Notes under the pieces: model-generated
What the model saw: only the letters and a program-made list of their open reading frames with translations
What the model was told of the DNA's origin: nothing
Database searches by the model: none
Shown: positions 26,579 through 33,997 of the stretch, piece after piece
Numbering within the stretch: position 1 is the first letter of the stretch
Layout: each line of letters begins with the position of its first letter
Translations under genes and position numbers: made by a program
Source of the DNA: Salinisphaera hydrothermalis
GTDB lineage: Bacteria; Pseudomonadota; Gammaproteobacteria; Nevskiales; Salinisphaeraceae
Assembly (NCBI RefSeq): GCF_040361195.1
Contig: NZ_APNE01000002.1
Strand: one strand, 5' to 3'
Length of the DNA stretch: 64,000 nucleotides

Positions 26579-26654
26579 TCCCCGGTAGCTCAGTTGGTAG
26601 AGCGGGTGACTGTTAATCACTAGGTCGGCGGTTCGAGCCCGTCCCGGGGAGCCA
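26579..26654 (+). tRNA. tRNA-Asn (anticodon GTT)
   Basis: 76 nt with CCA encoded. Acceptor TCCCCGG/CCGGGGA, discriminator G; D-arm GCTCAGTTGGTAGAGC; anticodon loop CTGTTAA; T-arm CGGGC/GTCCG-type with TTCGAGC. Its 3' 50 bp serve as attachment site for the integrated element and are repeated at 39225-39274. The tRNA stays intact because the element brings an identical end. Confidence 0.98.
26605..26654 (+). repeat. attL: 50-bp direct repeat (3' end of tRNA-Asn)
   Basis: Identical over 50 bp to 39225-39274, from GGTGACTGTTAATCAC through GGGGAGCCA. It covers the anticodon stem-loop, variable loop, T-arm and acceptor 3' strand; the anticodon region is the usual crossover site of tRNA-targeting integrases. 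Confidence 0.95.
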
Positions 26655-26671
26655 AGATTTCAAAGGGTTAC

Positions 26672-26703
26672 GACAAGCCAGCTAATCAGATGGCTGGCTT
26701 GTC
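26672..26703. repeat. 11-bp inverted repeat just inside attL
   Basis: GACAAGCCAGC (26672-26682) and GCTGGCTTGTC (26693-26703) with a 10-base loop. No T-run follows on the plus strand, so it is not a good tRNA terminator. It abuts a candidate integrase arm site, so it may be part of attL architecture or an excisionase site. Confidence 0.8.
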
Positions 26704-26718
26704 ACCCGATTTGTAACC
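26699..26718 (+). repeat. Left copy of 20-bp end repeat (candidate integrase arm site)
   Basis: TTGTCACCCGATTTGTAACC; 19 of 20 bases are identical to 39067-39086 at the other end of the element, in the same orientation. Paired short repeats flanking att cores are typical arm-type binding sites of tyrosine recombinases. Confidence 0.65.
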
Positions 26719-26759
26719 TCCCTCCTTCGCTTGTGTGTTGATCGCTATGGAGAATAGCG

Positions 26760-27278
26760 ATGACCAGAACACGCGAGATTCGCTCCGAAGAGCGGCCCCA
26801 TTACGGCGCCTCAGCGCGCGCGCCCGCGTCCTCACGCGAAAGCGACGACCAGATCATCGCGCAAGCGCTCGAGATTCTAGAGCGGCGCCTGCGGCAGCCT
26901 GGTCCGGCGTTGAGCGATCCGAACGCTGTTCGGCACTTTCTCCGTCTGCATCTTTCCGAGAGCGAGCACGAGGTCTTCTGGGTTCTCTTCCTCGATAACC
27001 AGAATCAGCTTTTGCACTCCGAGCCGATGTTCCGCGGAACAATCGACGGCGCTCGTGTATACCCTCGCGAGATACTGAAAACAGCGCTCAAGCACAACGC
27101 CGCCGCCATCATCTGCGCGCACAATCACCCTTCCGGCTCAACCCGTCCTTCCGCTGCCGATCGCGACATCACTACCCAGATACGATCGGCGCTCGAATAC
27201 GTCGACATTCGGCTACTCGACCACCTGATCATCGCGCGGGATCAGATTGTCAGCTTCGCCGAGCAGCGCATCCTATGA
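26760..27278 (+). CDS. RadC-like JAB-domain protein
   Basis: 172 residues. The MPN/JAB domain covers about residues 50-172; the metal-binding JAMM-like motif is HNHPSGSTRPSAADRDIT (about 121-138), with an upstream Glu in the sequence ESEHEVFWVLFLDNQN. The N-terminal 40 residues are basic and Ser-rich and lack the helix-hairpin-helix of full RadC, as in the short YeeS-type RadC proteins of mobile elements. Despite the name, a repair role is unproven for this family. It overlaps the next gene by 4 bp (ATGA), giving a two-gene plus-strand operon at the left end of the element. Confidence 0.88.
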   Translation: MTRTREIRSEERPHYGASARAPASSRESDDQIIAQALEILERRLRQPGPALSDPNAVRHFLRLHLSESEHEVFWVLFLDNQNQLLHSEPMFRGTIDGARVYPREILKTALKHNAAAIICAHNHPSGSTRPSAADRDITTQIRSALEYVDIRLLDHLIIARDQIVSFAEQRIL

Positions 27279-27676
27279 GCAATCAACACTCTATAGGCGC
27301 GGCTACGGCCCTATGGCTATGGCATGACTGGAAGCGCGGCGGCAACGAGGTCGGCTGGTATCGGAATAACTTCCTCCAGGAGTTCAAGGAGCTTCAGGGC
27401 TATGGGCGCACCCAGGGCCCGAAGCGCCAAGCGGACCCTACTGCAGCCGCCACGATCGCCTTCGATATCGCTCTGACCGTCGATCGCATCCTTGGCGAGT
27501 TTGAGCGCGAGGAAGCTCAGATGCTAATTCTCCGGGCCGTCGGGCGGATGACGTTTGCAGAGCTCGGCGACCAGTTCGGTCGTTCCAGCACTTGGGCGTG
27601 CGACCGCTATCGGCCACTACACCGAAAGTTCTGCACGCTGCTCGACAAACCGGGTCCGAAAGCCTCAGCGGCGTAA
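27275..27676 (+). CDS. Possible phage antitermination Q-like protein
   Basis: 133 residues. A Trp-rich N terminus (ALWLWHDWKRGGNEVGWYRNN) is followed by a helical region and a sigma-region-4-like helix-turn-helix: DRILGEFEREEAQMLILRAV then RMTFAELGDQFGRSSTWACDRY. This arrangement resembles the small Q-type antiterminators of lambdoid phages (Phage_antitermQ family), but I base this on pattern only. Translationally coupled to the RadC-like gene. A Q-like role would be odd here because the tail genes lie on the opposite strand. Confidence 0.55.
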   Translation: MSNQHSIGAATALWLWHDWKRGGNEVGWYRNNFLQEFKELQGYGRTQGPKRQADPTAAATIAFDIALTVDRILGEFEREEAQMLILRAVGRMTFAELGDQFGRSSTWACDRYRPLHRKFCTLLDKPGPKASAA

Positions 27677-27685
27677 AGCTGACGC

Positions 27686-27710
27686 AAAAAACCCCCGGCA
27701 AGACCGGGGG
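27686..27710 (-). terminator. Terminator after the YecR-like gene
   Basis: Minus strand CCCCCGG, loop TCTTG, CCGGGGG, then TTTTTT (27691-27686). It lies between two convergent genes and ends the minus-strand transcript. Confidence 0.88.
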
Positions 27711-27743
27711 CATAGCGAACCGCTGTCGCGGCGTCCCTAACAA

Positions 27744-28052
27744 TCAGTTCGTGCACTGGTACTTAGCAGTCACCAGCGTTTTCTGACACCCCATGCTCCC
27801 GTTTTGCTCGCAGGTGCTCGTCTGCCCGCCGAACTTCTCGGCGTCATTGTAACCCCATGCCTCACATCGCTCTTGCGCCTTCTGCTGAGCATCAGACCAG
27901 TTTGGCTGCGGCTTCTGGAACATGGTGTATTCGTAGGACATGTCGATCGTGCCGTCTGAACGACTCCCCCCGGTAGGCTGAAGTTGCTCGGTGGTGGCGC
28001 AGCCGGACAGCACCACAGCAAACACGAATCCCACAATCGCCAAATAGCGCAT
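27744..28052 (-). CDS. YecR-like lipoprotein
   Basis: 102 residues. Lipoprotein signal MRYLAIVGFVFAVVLSGC with lipobox LSGC (Cys18) and Ala at +2, suggesting the outer membrane. The mature part matches the YecR-like family: GGSRSDGTIDMSYEYTMFQK, then NWSDAQQKAQERCEAWGYND, then Cys residues in TSTCEQNGSMGCQKT and TAKYQCTN, probably paired in disulfides. The family occurs on phages and plasmids; its function is unknown. It is a separate unit flanked by terminators on both sides, so it looks like a moron gene expressed from the lysogen. Confidence 0.82.
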   Translation of the reverse strand: MRYLAIVGFVFAVVLSGCATTEQLQPTGGSRSDGTIDMSYEYTMFQKPQPNWSDAQQKAQERCEAWGYNDAEKFGGQTSTCEQNGSMGCQKTLVTAKYQCTN

Positions 28053-28103
28053 AAATCCCCCTCGCGTTGTTATAGGCGAAACCGCAGATTAATAATCCTC
28101 GCT

Positions 28104-28132
28104 GGGAAAGGGAACCCCGGCCGAAGCCGGGG
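28104..28132 (-). terminator. Terminator after the tape measure gene
   Basis: Minus strand CCCCGGC, loop TTCG, GCCGGGG, then TTCCCTTT. A GC-rich tetraloop hairpin with an interrupted T-tail, 117 bp past the tape measure stop. Confidence 0.7.
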
Positions 28133-28248
28133 CGGTGTCGCCCACGCGCGATTGGAGCCTGCGCCGGCGGCCGTCGGTGTTGTTTCTATGCAGGACACCG
28201 CCGACTGGTCCTGTCCACGCACCGGCTTTCGCCACCCCGTGGCGGGGA

Positions 28249-30585
28249 TCAACCTGCCTTGTAGAGCAGCCCGCCGGGCCGCTTCTCGTCGATGATGAGC
28301 TTGCGGAAGCGCTTCTCCAGCTCGTTGGAAATGTTCCGCCCCTGGCGCTGGGCATCGCCTTGTGAAACGTTCGGTTGCGCCTGCACCGTGACCTGCGGTG
28401 AAAACACGACGTCGCCACCGCGGTTATTGTTCGTCGTCTGCTGATTGGCGCGATTCAGGTACTTCGTCAGATCCTGGTTTGCGGACCGGTCGACGACGCG
28501 CTCGCCGCCCTGCATGTAGTAGGTGCCATCGCTGGGCAGGTAGCTGCTGCCGTCATGCGCCTGGCCCGCGATATTCATCTGCGTGCCCTCGATCGTCGAC
28601 ACGATCCCGGCTGTCTGCGCCGCCACGCTGGCGGCCGCCGCGAGGTTCTCGGGAAACGGCAGCTTGAAGGCGTTCGCGATGCCTTGCTCGATCGAGACGA
28701 TGGAATCGGCGATGGCGAATGCTTTGCTGGCCGCAAACATGCCTTGATAGATGCTCGACTGCTGACCGGCGAAGGTGCCCACGATCGACGTCAGATCGCC
28801 GTAGACGCTCTCGTAGCCTTTCCGCTTTGCGGTATTGATCTGCCGCTGGTATTCAAGCGTGCGCTGCTCGTGGTCGGCGTTCAGGGCTTCGATCGCCTGG
28901 TTCGCCGTGGCGACGTCGTCCTGGTGGGTCTTAGCATATTCGCGATAAGCCTCTAGCCGGCGCTGGTATGCCTGCTCATAGCTGGCCTGTTGGCCCTGCA
29001 GGCGGTTCGCTTCACCGAAGGCGCCGGAGTACTGAGGGTCGAGCCCCTGCATCTGCGGCAAGCCCCCTGTGGCCGCCTGCTGCACCATCTGGGCCGCGCG
29101 ACGCTTGCCGAAGGCCTGCATATTCTTGGGCAGGTCGGCGGCCGACTGCGATAGCTGCTTGGCCTGCTCGAGCTTCTGCCACTCCGGAAACAGCTCCTGC
29201 ACGGCCGACTTCTGCGCGTTCAGCTGGTCGATCTCCTGTGCCATGGACACAAGATGTTGTTTGCGCTGCTCGCTGAGCTTGGCGAGATTCCCGTGTTCGA
29301 TCTGGTAACGGATCTGAGCGGTTTCGCTGGACCTTCCGAACAGGCTGATCTCCCGGGCCAGCTGGCCGTTGACGCTGGCATAGGCTTCGCTCAACTGTTT
29401 GGCCGCCTTCAACTGCGACTTCGTGCCGACCTCGCCGACGATAGACGCTCGATGCGCTGCCGCCGGCATGCCGGTCACGGTCACCGTCTTGCCCGGTTCG
29501 CCGGCAGGCGCGGGCTTAGCGTCATGCGCCGTCGACAGCCCGAGCGCGCCCCGCACGGCATTCGCAGCACCGCCGCCTGCAATGTAGTTCAACGAGTCGC
29601 TGAGCGGCTTGAAGAATTTATCAACCGATGTCTCTATCCGGCCGAGTTCAGCGGCCGCCGATGCGGCCGACGAGGTGATATCGATTAGATCCTGCACCAG
29701 AGTCTGTAATCCCTGGCGCGTACCTGGATCGTTGAGCGTGCTGGCGAGCCCGTCGATCGATCCGGCGAGGCCGTCAACGTTGCCCGACGATTCAATGCTG
29801 AAAAAGGCGTTATCGAGTCGCGTTATCGCGCCCTGCAGGCCCAATGCGGCCCGCTGAGCCTGCGGCCCGTACTTGTTTGCCAGTTCCGCGGTGAACCGCT
29901 CGAAGAACGCCTCCGCCGGAATACCGCCGCTCGCGAGCATGTCCTTCAGATTGCCGCCCATGTCTTCGACGGCTCGGCTGGCGAGCTCCATCGTGCCCGG
30001 CAGATGCTGCGCGATCGCCCGCAGGTCGGTCATCTGTATCTTTCCGAGCGACATCCCCTGTTCGAGTTGGACCAGAACGCCGTTCACGTCCTCAGTGGAG
30101 GCATGAAGCACCGCGAATGTATCGGCCAGGCCTATGAATCCTTTGTGCAGCTGTTCCTGCGTAAGGCCCGCGCTTTTGGCGCTGCCGGCCAGGCGCGAAT
30201 AGGCGTCGGCCGTTGTTTGAAGGTTCAGCCCGAGCTTGTTCGAGACATCGCTGACAAACTGGAACTCTTGCGCTGCCTCGGCCGCGCTACTGGTCGAAAC
30301 GCTGAGCTCGGCGTTGATCTTCTGCATCGCAACATTCGCATCGATCAGCCTCCGGATGGAATCGGCCCCGGCATAGGCGGCGAATCCTGTTGCGGCATAA
30401 CGCAGATACCGCCCCATCGACGCATATGACTTGGTCATAGAGTCGGCCGCGGTCTTGGTTTTCCCCGCCGAGCGCGCGGCCTGACGATCAAGTTTCGCCA
30501 GCTCGGACTCGGTGGCCCGGATCGCGCGTACGCCGCCCTCACTGTCGCCCTGGATAATCAGCCGCGTGACATAACTCTTAGCCAT
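28249..30585 (-). CDS. Phage tail tape measure protein
   Basis: 778 residues from ATG 30585. An in-frame upstream extension of 12 codons is unlikely. The N-terminal tape-measure domain (about 60-250) contains FQFVSDVSNKLGLNLQTTAD, GLTQEQLHKGFIGLADTFAV and the motif QLEQGMSLGKIQMTDLRAIAQHLPG. The middle is coiled-coil and Ala/Gln-rich; a hydrophobic segment (IVSIEQGIANAFKLPFPENLAAAASVAAQTAGIV) precedes the C-terminal tail, which ends EKRFRKLIIDEKRPGGLLYKAG, the usual end of lambdoid tape measures. It looks complete. At roughly 0.15 nm per residue it predicts a tail of about 115 nm. No gpG/gpT chaperone pair or tube gene is nearby. Confidence 0.88.
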   Translation of the reverse strand: MAKSYVTRLIIQGDSEGGVRAIRATESELAKLDRQAARSAGKTKTAADSMTKSYASMGRYLRYAATGFAAYAGADSIRRLIDANVAMQKINAELSVSTSSAAEAAQEFQFVSDVSNKLGLNLQTTADAYSRLAGSAKSAGLTQEQLHKGFIGLADTFAVLHASTEDVNGVLVQLEQGMSLGKIQMTDLRAIAQHLPGTMELASRAVEDMGGNLKDMLASGGIPAEAFFERFTAELANKYGPQAQRAALGLQGAITRLDNAFFSIESSGNVDGLAGSIDGLASTLNDPGTRQGLQTLVQDLIDITSSAASAAAELGRIETSVDKFFKPLSDSLNYIAGGGAANAVRGALGLSTAHDAKPAPAGEPGKTVTVTGMPAAAHRASIVGEVGTKSQLKAAKQLSEAYASVNGQLAREISLFGRSSETAQIRYQIEHGNLAKLSEQRKQHLVSMAQEIDQLNAQKSAVQELFPEWQKLEQAKQLSQSAADLPKNMQAFGKRRAAQMVQQAATGGLPQMQGLDPQYSGAFGEANRLQGQQASYEQAYQRRLEAYREYAKTHQDDVATANQAIEALNADHEQRTLEYQRQINTAKRKGYESVYGDLTSIVGTFAGQQSSIYQGMFAASKAFAIADSIVSIEQGIANAFKLPFPENLAAAASVAAQTAGIVSTIEGTQMNIAGQAHDGSSYLPSDGTYYMQGGERVVDRSANQDLTKYLNRANQQTTNNNRGGDVVFSPQVTVQAQPNVSQGDAQRQGRNISNELEKRFRKLIIDEKRPGGLLYKAG

Positions 30586-30769
30586 GGCGTACCTCCCGGG
30601 TATGGCGCACGAGCAGATCATTCAAGGCATCGATCCTGAGCCGCAGCTCAGCCACTTCCTTCTGCGTCAGACCGCAGGCACGTAGCTGCGCCGGAACATC
30701 GTCCAACGCGCCAGCAAGCAGCCGGACCACGCTGGCGTGATACGCGTCGATCTGTGTCGGCTCAGCCAC
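30578..30769 (-). CDS. Small phage protein between tail assembly and tape measure genes
   Basis: 63 residues if started at GTG 30769, which follows AAGGCGG and overlaps the previous stop by 8 bp; an ATG at 30805 would overlap by 44 bp. Helical, hydrophilic: DAYHASVVRLLAGALDDVPA, then QLRACGLTQKEVAELRLRID. It ends inside the tape measure start (8-bp overlap). The position just before a tape measure gene is where tail chaperones such as lambda gpG lie, but no similarity is visible. Confidence 0.55.
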   Translation of the reverse strand: MAEPTQIDAYHASVVRLLAGALDDVPAQLRACGLTQKEVAELRLRIDALNDLLVRHTREVRHG

Positions 30770-31358
30770 CGTTGCCGCCTTGGGTTGCGGGGATCTGCTC
30801 GGCATCCAGCCCAGCCGACACCACGACCGAGCCCACGCGCATGCGGCCATAGATGAGCGGCACGGGTAGGCCTTGGGTCGATGTATTGGTCGCGCCGTTG
30901 AAGATGAAGGACGGCCTCTGCGCCGCGCTTTCGCGACTTGAGTAGTCGCCGGTTGAAGGCGTCTTGCTCAGCATCTGGGTCACGCCGCCAGCAAGCATCG
31001 CGCCCCCGGCGTAGGCCAGATACTCGCCGCCGAACTCCCAGGTAGCAGCGCCTACGGCGATCAGGGCCACGCCGGCGATCGTCTCAAAGATGCCTTTTCC
31101 GGCCCCTTGCCCATCGGCAATAAGGTGCATCTCCTGCGTTCGCCCGAAGGTGAGCGCCGTACCTTCGAGATCGAGGTCGTTCTCCGCATCGAGCGGGCCA
31201 CGCAGTACGTGCCAACTGCCGGCCTCGATCGATTCACGGAATCCGGGCAATTGCATGGATAGCGCCCACACCGCCTCACGCGGCGTTTCGACATCCAGCC
31301 GGTAATGATCGCCGTATTCTTTGGCGAGGCGGTTGTGGAGATAGATATCTCGAAGCAT
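30762..31358 (-). CDS. Lambda gpI-like tail assembly protein
   Basis: 198 residues from ATG 31358. The N terminus MLRDIYLHNRLAKEYGDHYR, VETPREAVWALSMQLPGFRE and SWHVLRG match lambda tail assembly protein I. A Gly/Ala-rich hydrophobic region follows (about 105-140, IAGVALIAVGAATWEFG ... GGAMLAGGVTQML), and the C terminus has the typical GLPVPLIYGRMRVGSVVVSAGL. In lambda, gpI acts with gpJ in tail-tip assembly; here no gpJ-like gene is present and the gene lies upstream, not downstream, of the tape measure. Confidence 0.85.
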   Translation of the reverse strand: MLRDIYLHNRLAKEYGDHYRLDVETPREAVWALSMQLPGFRESIEAGSWHVLRGPLDAENDLDLEGTALTFGRTQEMHLIADGQGAGKGIFETIAGVALIAVGAATWEFGGEYLAYAGGAMLAGGVTQMLSKTPSTGDYSSRESAAQRPSFIFNGATNTSTQGLPVPLIYGRMRVGSVVVSAGLDAEQIPATQGGNGG

Positions 31359-31359
31359 G

Positions 31360-31626
31360 TCAGCGCTCCTTCGGTGAGCGCGGCGGATGACCAAACAATG
31401 GCGGTATCGCGCGCGCCAGATTGAAAACGGGGCTATTGCCCACGCGGCCATCGGGCTCGACTCCAGCCTCGCGCAGCCGTTTGCGCACGGTGTCGCGGGA
31501 TAGGTTCAACGCCTCGGAGATCGTGCTGACGTTCCAGCAAAACCCCGACTGGCGCGGCACGTGGGTCGGATTCCTAGGCAGCTTAGGCAGTGTCGCCACT
31601 CGTCTCTCTCTTGCTTTACTAGTCAT
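31360..31626 (-). CDS. Nu1/DUF1441-like DNA-binding protein
   Basis: 88 residues, basic N terminus, then a helix-turn-helix: CWNVSTISEALNLSRDTVRK, then RLREAGVEPDGR, and PVFNLARAIPPLF. This matches the DNA-binding domain seen in small terminase subunits such as lambda Nu1 and the DUF1441 family, but the oligomerisation part is missing and no large terminase is present. Its stop lies 1 bp before the start of the gpI-like gene. A remnant small terminase or a regulator are the two options. Confidence 0.65.
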   Translation of the reverse strand: MTSKARERRVATLPKLPRNPTHVPRQSGFCWNVSTISEALNLSRDTVRKRLREAGVEPDGRVGNSPVFNLARAIPPLFGHPPRSPKER

Positions 31627-31789
31627 ATCAATGCCTTAGTTAGCTACTGCATAACGCACTGCTGCTGCTGGCCTAGGGGCCCGAAAATTAGTCGAAAATC
31701 GCGACTCCGCCGATTCGTAAACAGCGCGCCATGGCCAGGGTCCCCGGCATCTGGCGGCCGCCGCCTCATGCTCTGTCGTCCGGCCGACA
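31627..31789. other. Non-coding gap between S49 protease and Nu1-like gene
   Basis: 163 bp, no gene seen. In a complete lambdoid phage the terminase, portal and capsid genes would be near here, so it is the most likely position of a deletion join or of a promoter for the tail block. Confidence 0.4.
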
Positions 31790-32677
31790 TCACGAGCCGT
31801 AGACCTTGGCTGCCAGCGAACGAAAAGCCGGGCGCTCTGCCGACACCGGTGCTGCCGCTTGCTGAGCATGAGCGCGCGGTGCGGCTGGTCGCCGCTGGCC
31901 GTTCAGATGATCGTAGAAGGCTTGGAGCGCATCGTGAGACGCCATGACCTCATCGGCCAGCCCGGCCTTGACTGCGTGTTGCCCTGTAAAAAGCGCGGCC
32001 TGCGTGTTGCGAACGGCCGATTCGCTGATAGCGCGATTGCGCGCGACAGTGCTCGTTAAGAGGCTGTAGAGCTGATCAACCTCGGCTTGCAGCCTTGCCT
32101 TGGCCTCGGCGGACAATGGCGCGAATTGGTTGCCGTCGACCTTACGGGCGCCAGCGTGAATCAGCGTGACGGATAACCCGGCCTTTTCCATCGCACTCGA
32201 CATGTCGACGTGGCCGAGCACGACGCCGATCGAGCCGGCCTGTGCCGTGCGTGGCATCACGATGCGATGCGCTGCGGAAGCCAGGGCATATGCTGCGCTC
32301 GCGCCGGTCTCGTCAATCAGCGCCCAGATCGGCTTTTGTGCTCGACCTTCATAAATCAGATCGACCAAATCGAACAGGCCGGCGACCTCGCCGCCGCCAC
32401 TGTTCAAGTCCAGCATGATGCCGCGCACGTCTGGATTATCGAGCGCCATTTGAATCTGAATCTGCAACCCCTCGTAACTGGACGTTCCGCCAGTCGGATG
32501 AATCGCGCCGTTGCGATGCACCGTGACACCCGCGACCGAAACAATTGCGATGCCGGCCACCGTATGCACGATGGCCTGCCCGCCGGCCTGCCCCGACTGC
32601 ATCGCCGCGGGCGTCGGTTGCTCTTTGAAGCTCGCGAGCGAGTGGAAGTGCGCAGGATGAACGAGCGCGGGGAACAT
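31790..32677 (-). CDS. Phage S49-family (SppA/gpC-like) serine protease
   Basis: 295 residues from ATG 32677, which overlaps the previous stop by 1 base. Clp/SppA fold: GIAIVSVAGVTVHRNG, DNPDVRGIMLDLNSGGGEVAG (oxyanion), and nucleophile Ser127 in DETGASAAYALASAAHRI; Lys179 in AGARKVDGN is the likely general base. Head-maturation proteases of this type (lambda gpC) process portal and scaffold. The neighbouring portal and capsid genes are absent, so its substrate here is unclear. The C-terminal 45 residues are Ala/Gln-rich with no scaffold (Nu3-like) extension. Confidence 0.88.
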   Translation of the reverse strand: MFPALVHPAHFHSLASFKEQPTPAAMQSGQAGGQAIVHTVAGIAIVSVAGVTVHRNGAIHPTGGTSSYEGLQIQIQMALDNPDVRGIMLDLNSGGGEVAGLFDLVDLIYEGRAQKPIWALIDETGASAAYALASAAHRIVMPRTAQAGSIGVVLGHVDMSSAMEKAGLSVTLIHAGARKVDGNQFAPLSAEAKARLQAEVDQLYSLLTSTVARNRAISESAVRNTQAALFTGQHAVKAGLADEVMASHDALQAFYDHLNGQRRPAAPRAHAQQAAAPVSAERPAFRSLAAKVYGS

Positions 32678-33189
32678 CAAGCGACCTCGGCAGCCAGCAC
32701 GATCTCTGGACGACAATCCCGGCGCCGCGGGATCGGCACGCCCTTCTGCTCGGATTCGCAGACCAGGCGCTCCTCCTCGGTTTCCAGCTCATCGAGCAAT
32801 GCGAGCTTGTCCGCCAGCGCCTTTTCGCGCTCGTCCCGCGGTGTATCGCTGCACAAATCGGTCGCCATCGAGTCGAGCGTGTTGATCAGATGCTTCTTGA
32901 CCTGCTCGTTGGCCGCCCAGCAAATCCAGGGCGCGATGCTACCGAACTGATCCGAAGCGCCCGGTACGCCGCGCGTATGAACCTCGAACAGATCATCTCG
33001 GATGCGGCCCGCTCCAAGCGTGGCTTGAATGACGAAGTTTTCGGCCGAAAATTTCCGCGCCTGCTCGTCAACGAAGTCAACGAGGCGTTGCTCCGTTTCA
33101 TCGCGCGTAAGCCGTCCAAGCCTCAGCTCTTCGATTTCCGTTTTCGTATCGCTGATCCGCTTGCGGATTGTTTCGATCGATTTTGCCAT
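32677..33189 (-). CDS. Hypothetical phage protein
   Basis: 170 residues, not recognised. The N-terminal 60 residues are heptad-like and charged (MAKSIETIRKRISDTKTEIE, LGRLTRDETEQRLVDFVDEQ). The middle has AGRIRDDLFEVHTRG and PWICWAANEQVKKHLINTLD, and a second helical stretch follows (DEREKALADKLALLDELETE). No signal peptide. It is tightly linked on both sides: its start abuts the upstream gene and its stop overlaps the protease start, so it may work with the S49 protease. Confidence 0.7.
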   Translation of the reverse strand: MAKSIETIRKRISDTKTEIEELRLGRLTRDETEQRLVDFVDEQARKFSAENFVIQATLGAGRIRDDLFEVHTRGVPGASDQFGSIAPWICWAANEQVKKHLINTLDSMATDLCSDTPRDEREKALADKLALLDELETEEERLVCESEQKGVPIPRRRDCRPEIVLAAEVA

Positions 33190-33581
33190 TATTTCGCTCC
33201 CACCGGTTTTTCAACACGCATAGCCGAGCCTTCAGTCGGGCGGAAAACGGTGCCGCTATCGATGTCGACCCGATAGCCCTGCCGTCTCGCGAAGTCGACG
33301 AATTCGAGGACATAATTCAAGGAATTCAATTCACGCTCGGCAGTGGCCATATGCTCGTCCATCTGCTTTAATTCAGTGCGTAAATTATCCGTATCAGGAC
33401 GCGTGTCGGTTAACTCACGCCCCCGAGAGCGGCGGTTCGCTTCGCTGTCCAGCCGCACAATCTCGTTCCTCAGATCGCGCCTTTGATCGCTTATTGACCT
33501 ATAGCTCGAATGGGCGCTGATGTAACTTGCCAACAGTCGCCTTAACTTCGTCTCGTCTATACTTACTCGCTCTTTCTGCAT
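33189..33581 (-). CDS. Hypothetical coiled-coil phage protein
   Basis: 130 residues, not recognised. Charged helical pattern (SSYRSISDQRRDLRNEIVRL, ELKQMDEHMATAERELNSLN) suggests a coiled coil, ending in a basic tail. Base composition is visibly more AT-rich than that of the host genes, with Ile, Ser and Asn codons ending in A/T, pointing to a different origin. Overlaps the next gene by 1 base. Confidence 0.65.
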   Translation of the reverse strand: MQKERVSIDETKLRRLLASYISAHSSYRSISDQRRDLRNEIVRLDSEANRRSRGRELTDTRPDTDNLRTELKQMDEHMATAERELNSLNYVLEFVDFARRQGYRVDIDSGTVFRPTEGSAMRVEKPVGAK

Positions 33582-33610
33582 CAGATCAGACCCTTTTGCC
33601 TTTACTCTAA

Positions 33611-33997
33611 TCAGTATATGGCATGTTTTTGTGCAATATCCTTTTGATTTTGCAATATCGTATAAAGCTGGCGCCGGCTCCGTGGCACGCAGCCATAAAG
33701 GGCGAGGTCTCGTATATCGGCTGCGATGTCCGAGCGCGCCTGGTCGCGCAGCGCACGGCGAACATGATGGGCAAGCAGCGCGGCCTGACGCCCAACCGCC
33801 GCGCCCGGGGCCAACCGGTGGGCAATCTCGGCCAACCGCCGGTTTCGATCGCGGATCGCCCGGCCACCGCGCAAATCCAATGCCGTAGCCAAGTCCCCGC
33901 CTTCAAGCAATGCCAGGCGTGCGTCGGCCAGCCAGCCGGCCAACTCCGGGTCGCTGGCTGCAAGCGCGCTCAGTGCCCGCCATCTCTCGATACTCAT
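33611..33997 (-). CDS. Hypothetical protein downstream of the helicase gene
   Basis: 128 residues, not recognised. Ala/Leu/Arg-rich helices (ERWRALSALAASDPELAGWL, ADARLALLEGGDLATALDLRG), then a basic region (RDRNRRLAEIAHRL, HHVRRALRDQARSDIAADIR). Its ATG overlaps the helicase stop by 4 bp, so it is translated with it. A small helicase-associated or loader-type factor is possible, but nothing in the sequence proves it. Confidence 0.65.
   Translation of the reverse strand: MSIERWRALSALAASDPELAGWLADARLALLEGGDLATALDLRGGRAIRDRNRRLAEIAHRLAPGAAVGRQAALLAHHVRRALRDQARSDIAADIRDLALYGCVPRSRRQLYTILQNQKDIAQKHAIY

Noticed and set aside
26672..26703. Terminator of tRNA-Asn
   Set aside because: Good stem but no T-run on the plus strand; the real terminator appears to be at 39283-39312.
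27275..27676. ECF sigma factor
   Set aside because: Only a region-4-like helix-turn-helix is visible; region 2 is missing, so a Q-like antiterminator is a better guess.
31360..31626. Functional small terminase subunit
   Set aside because: Only the DNA-binding part is present and there is no large terminase; kept as a Nu1-like DNA-binding protein.
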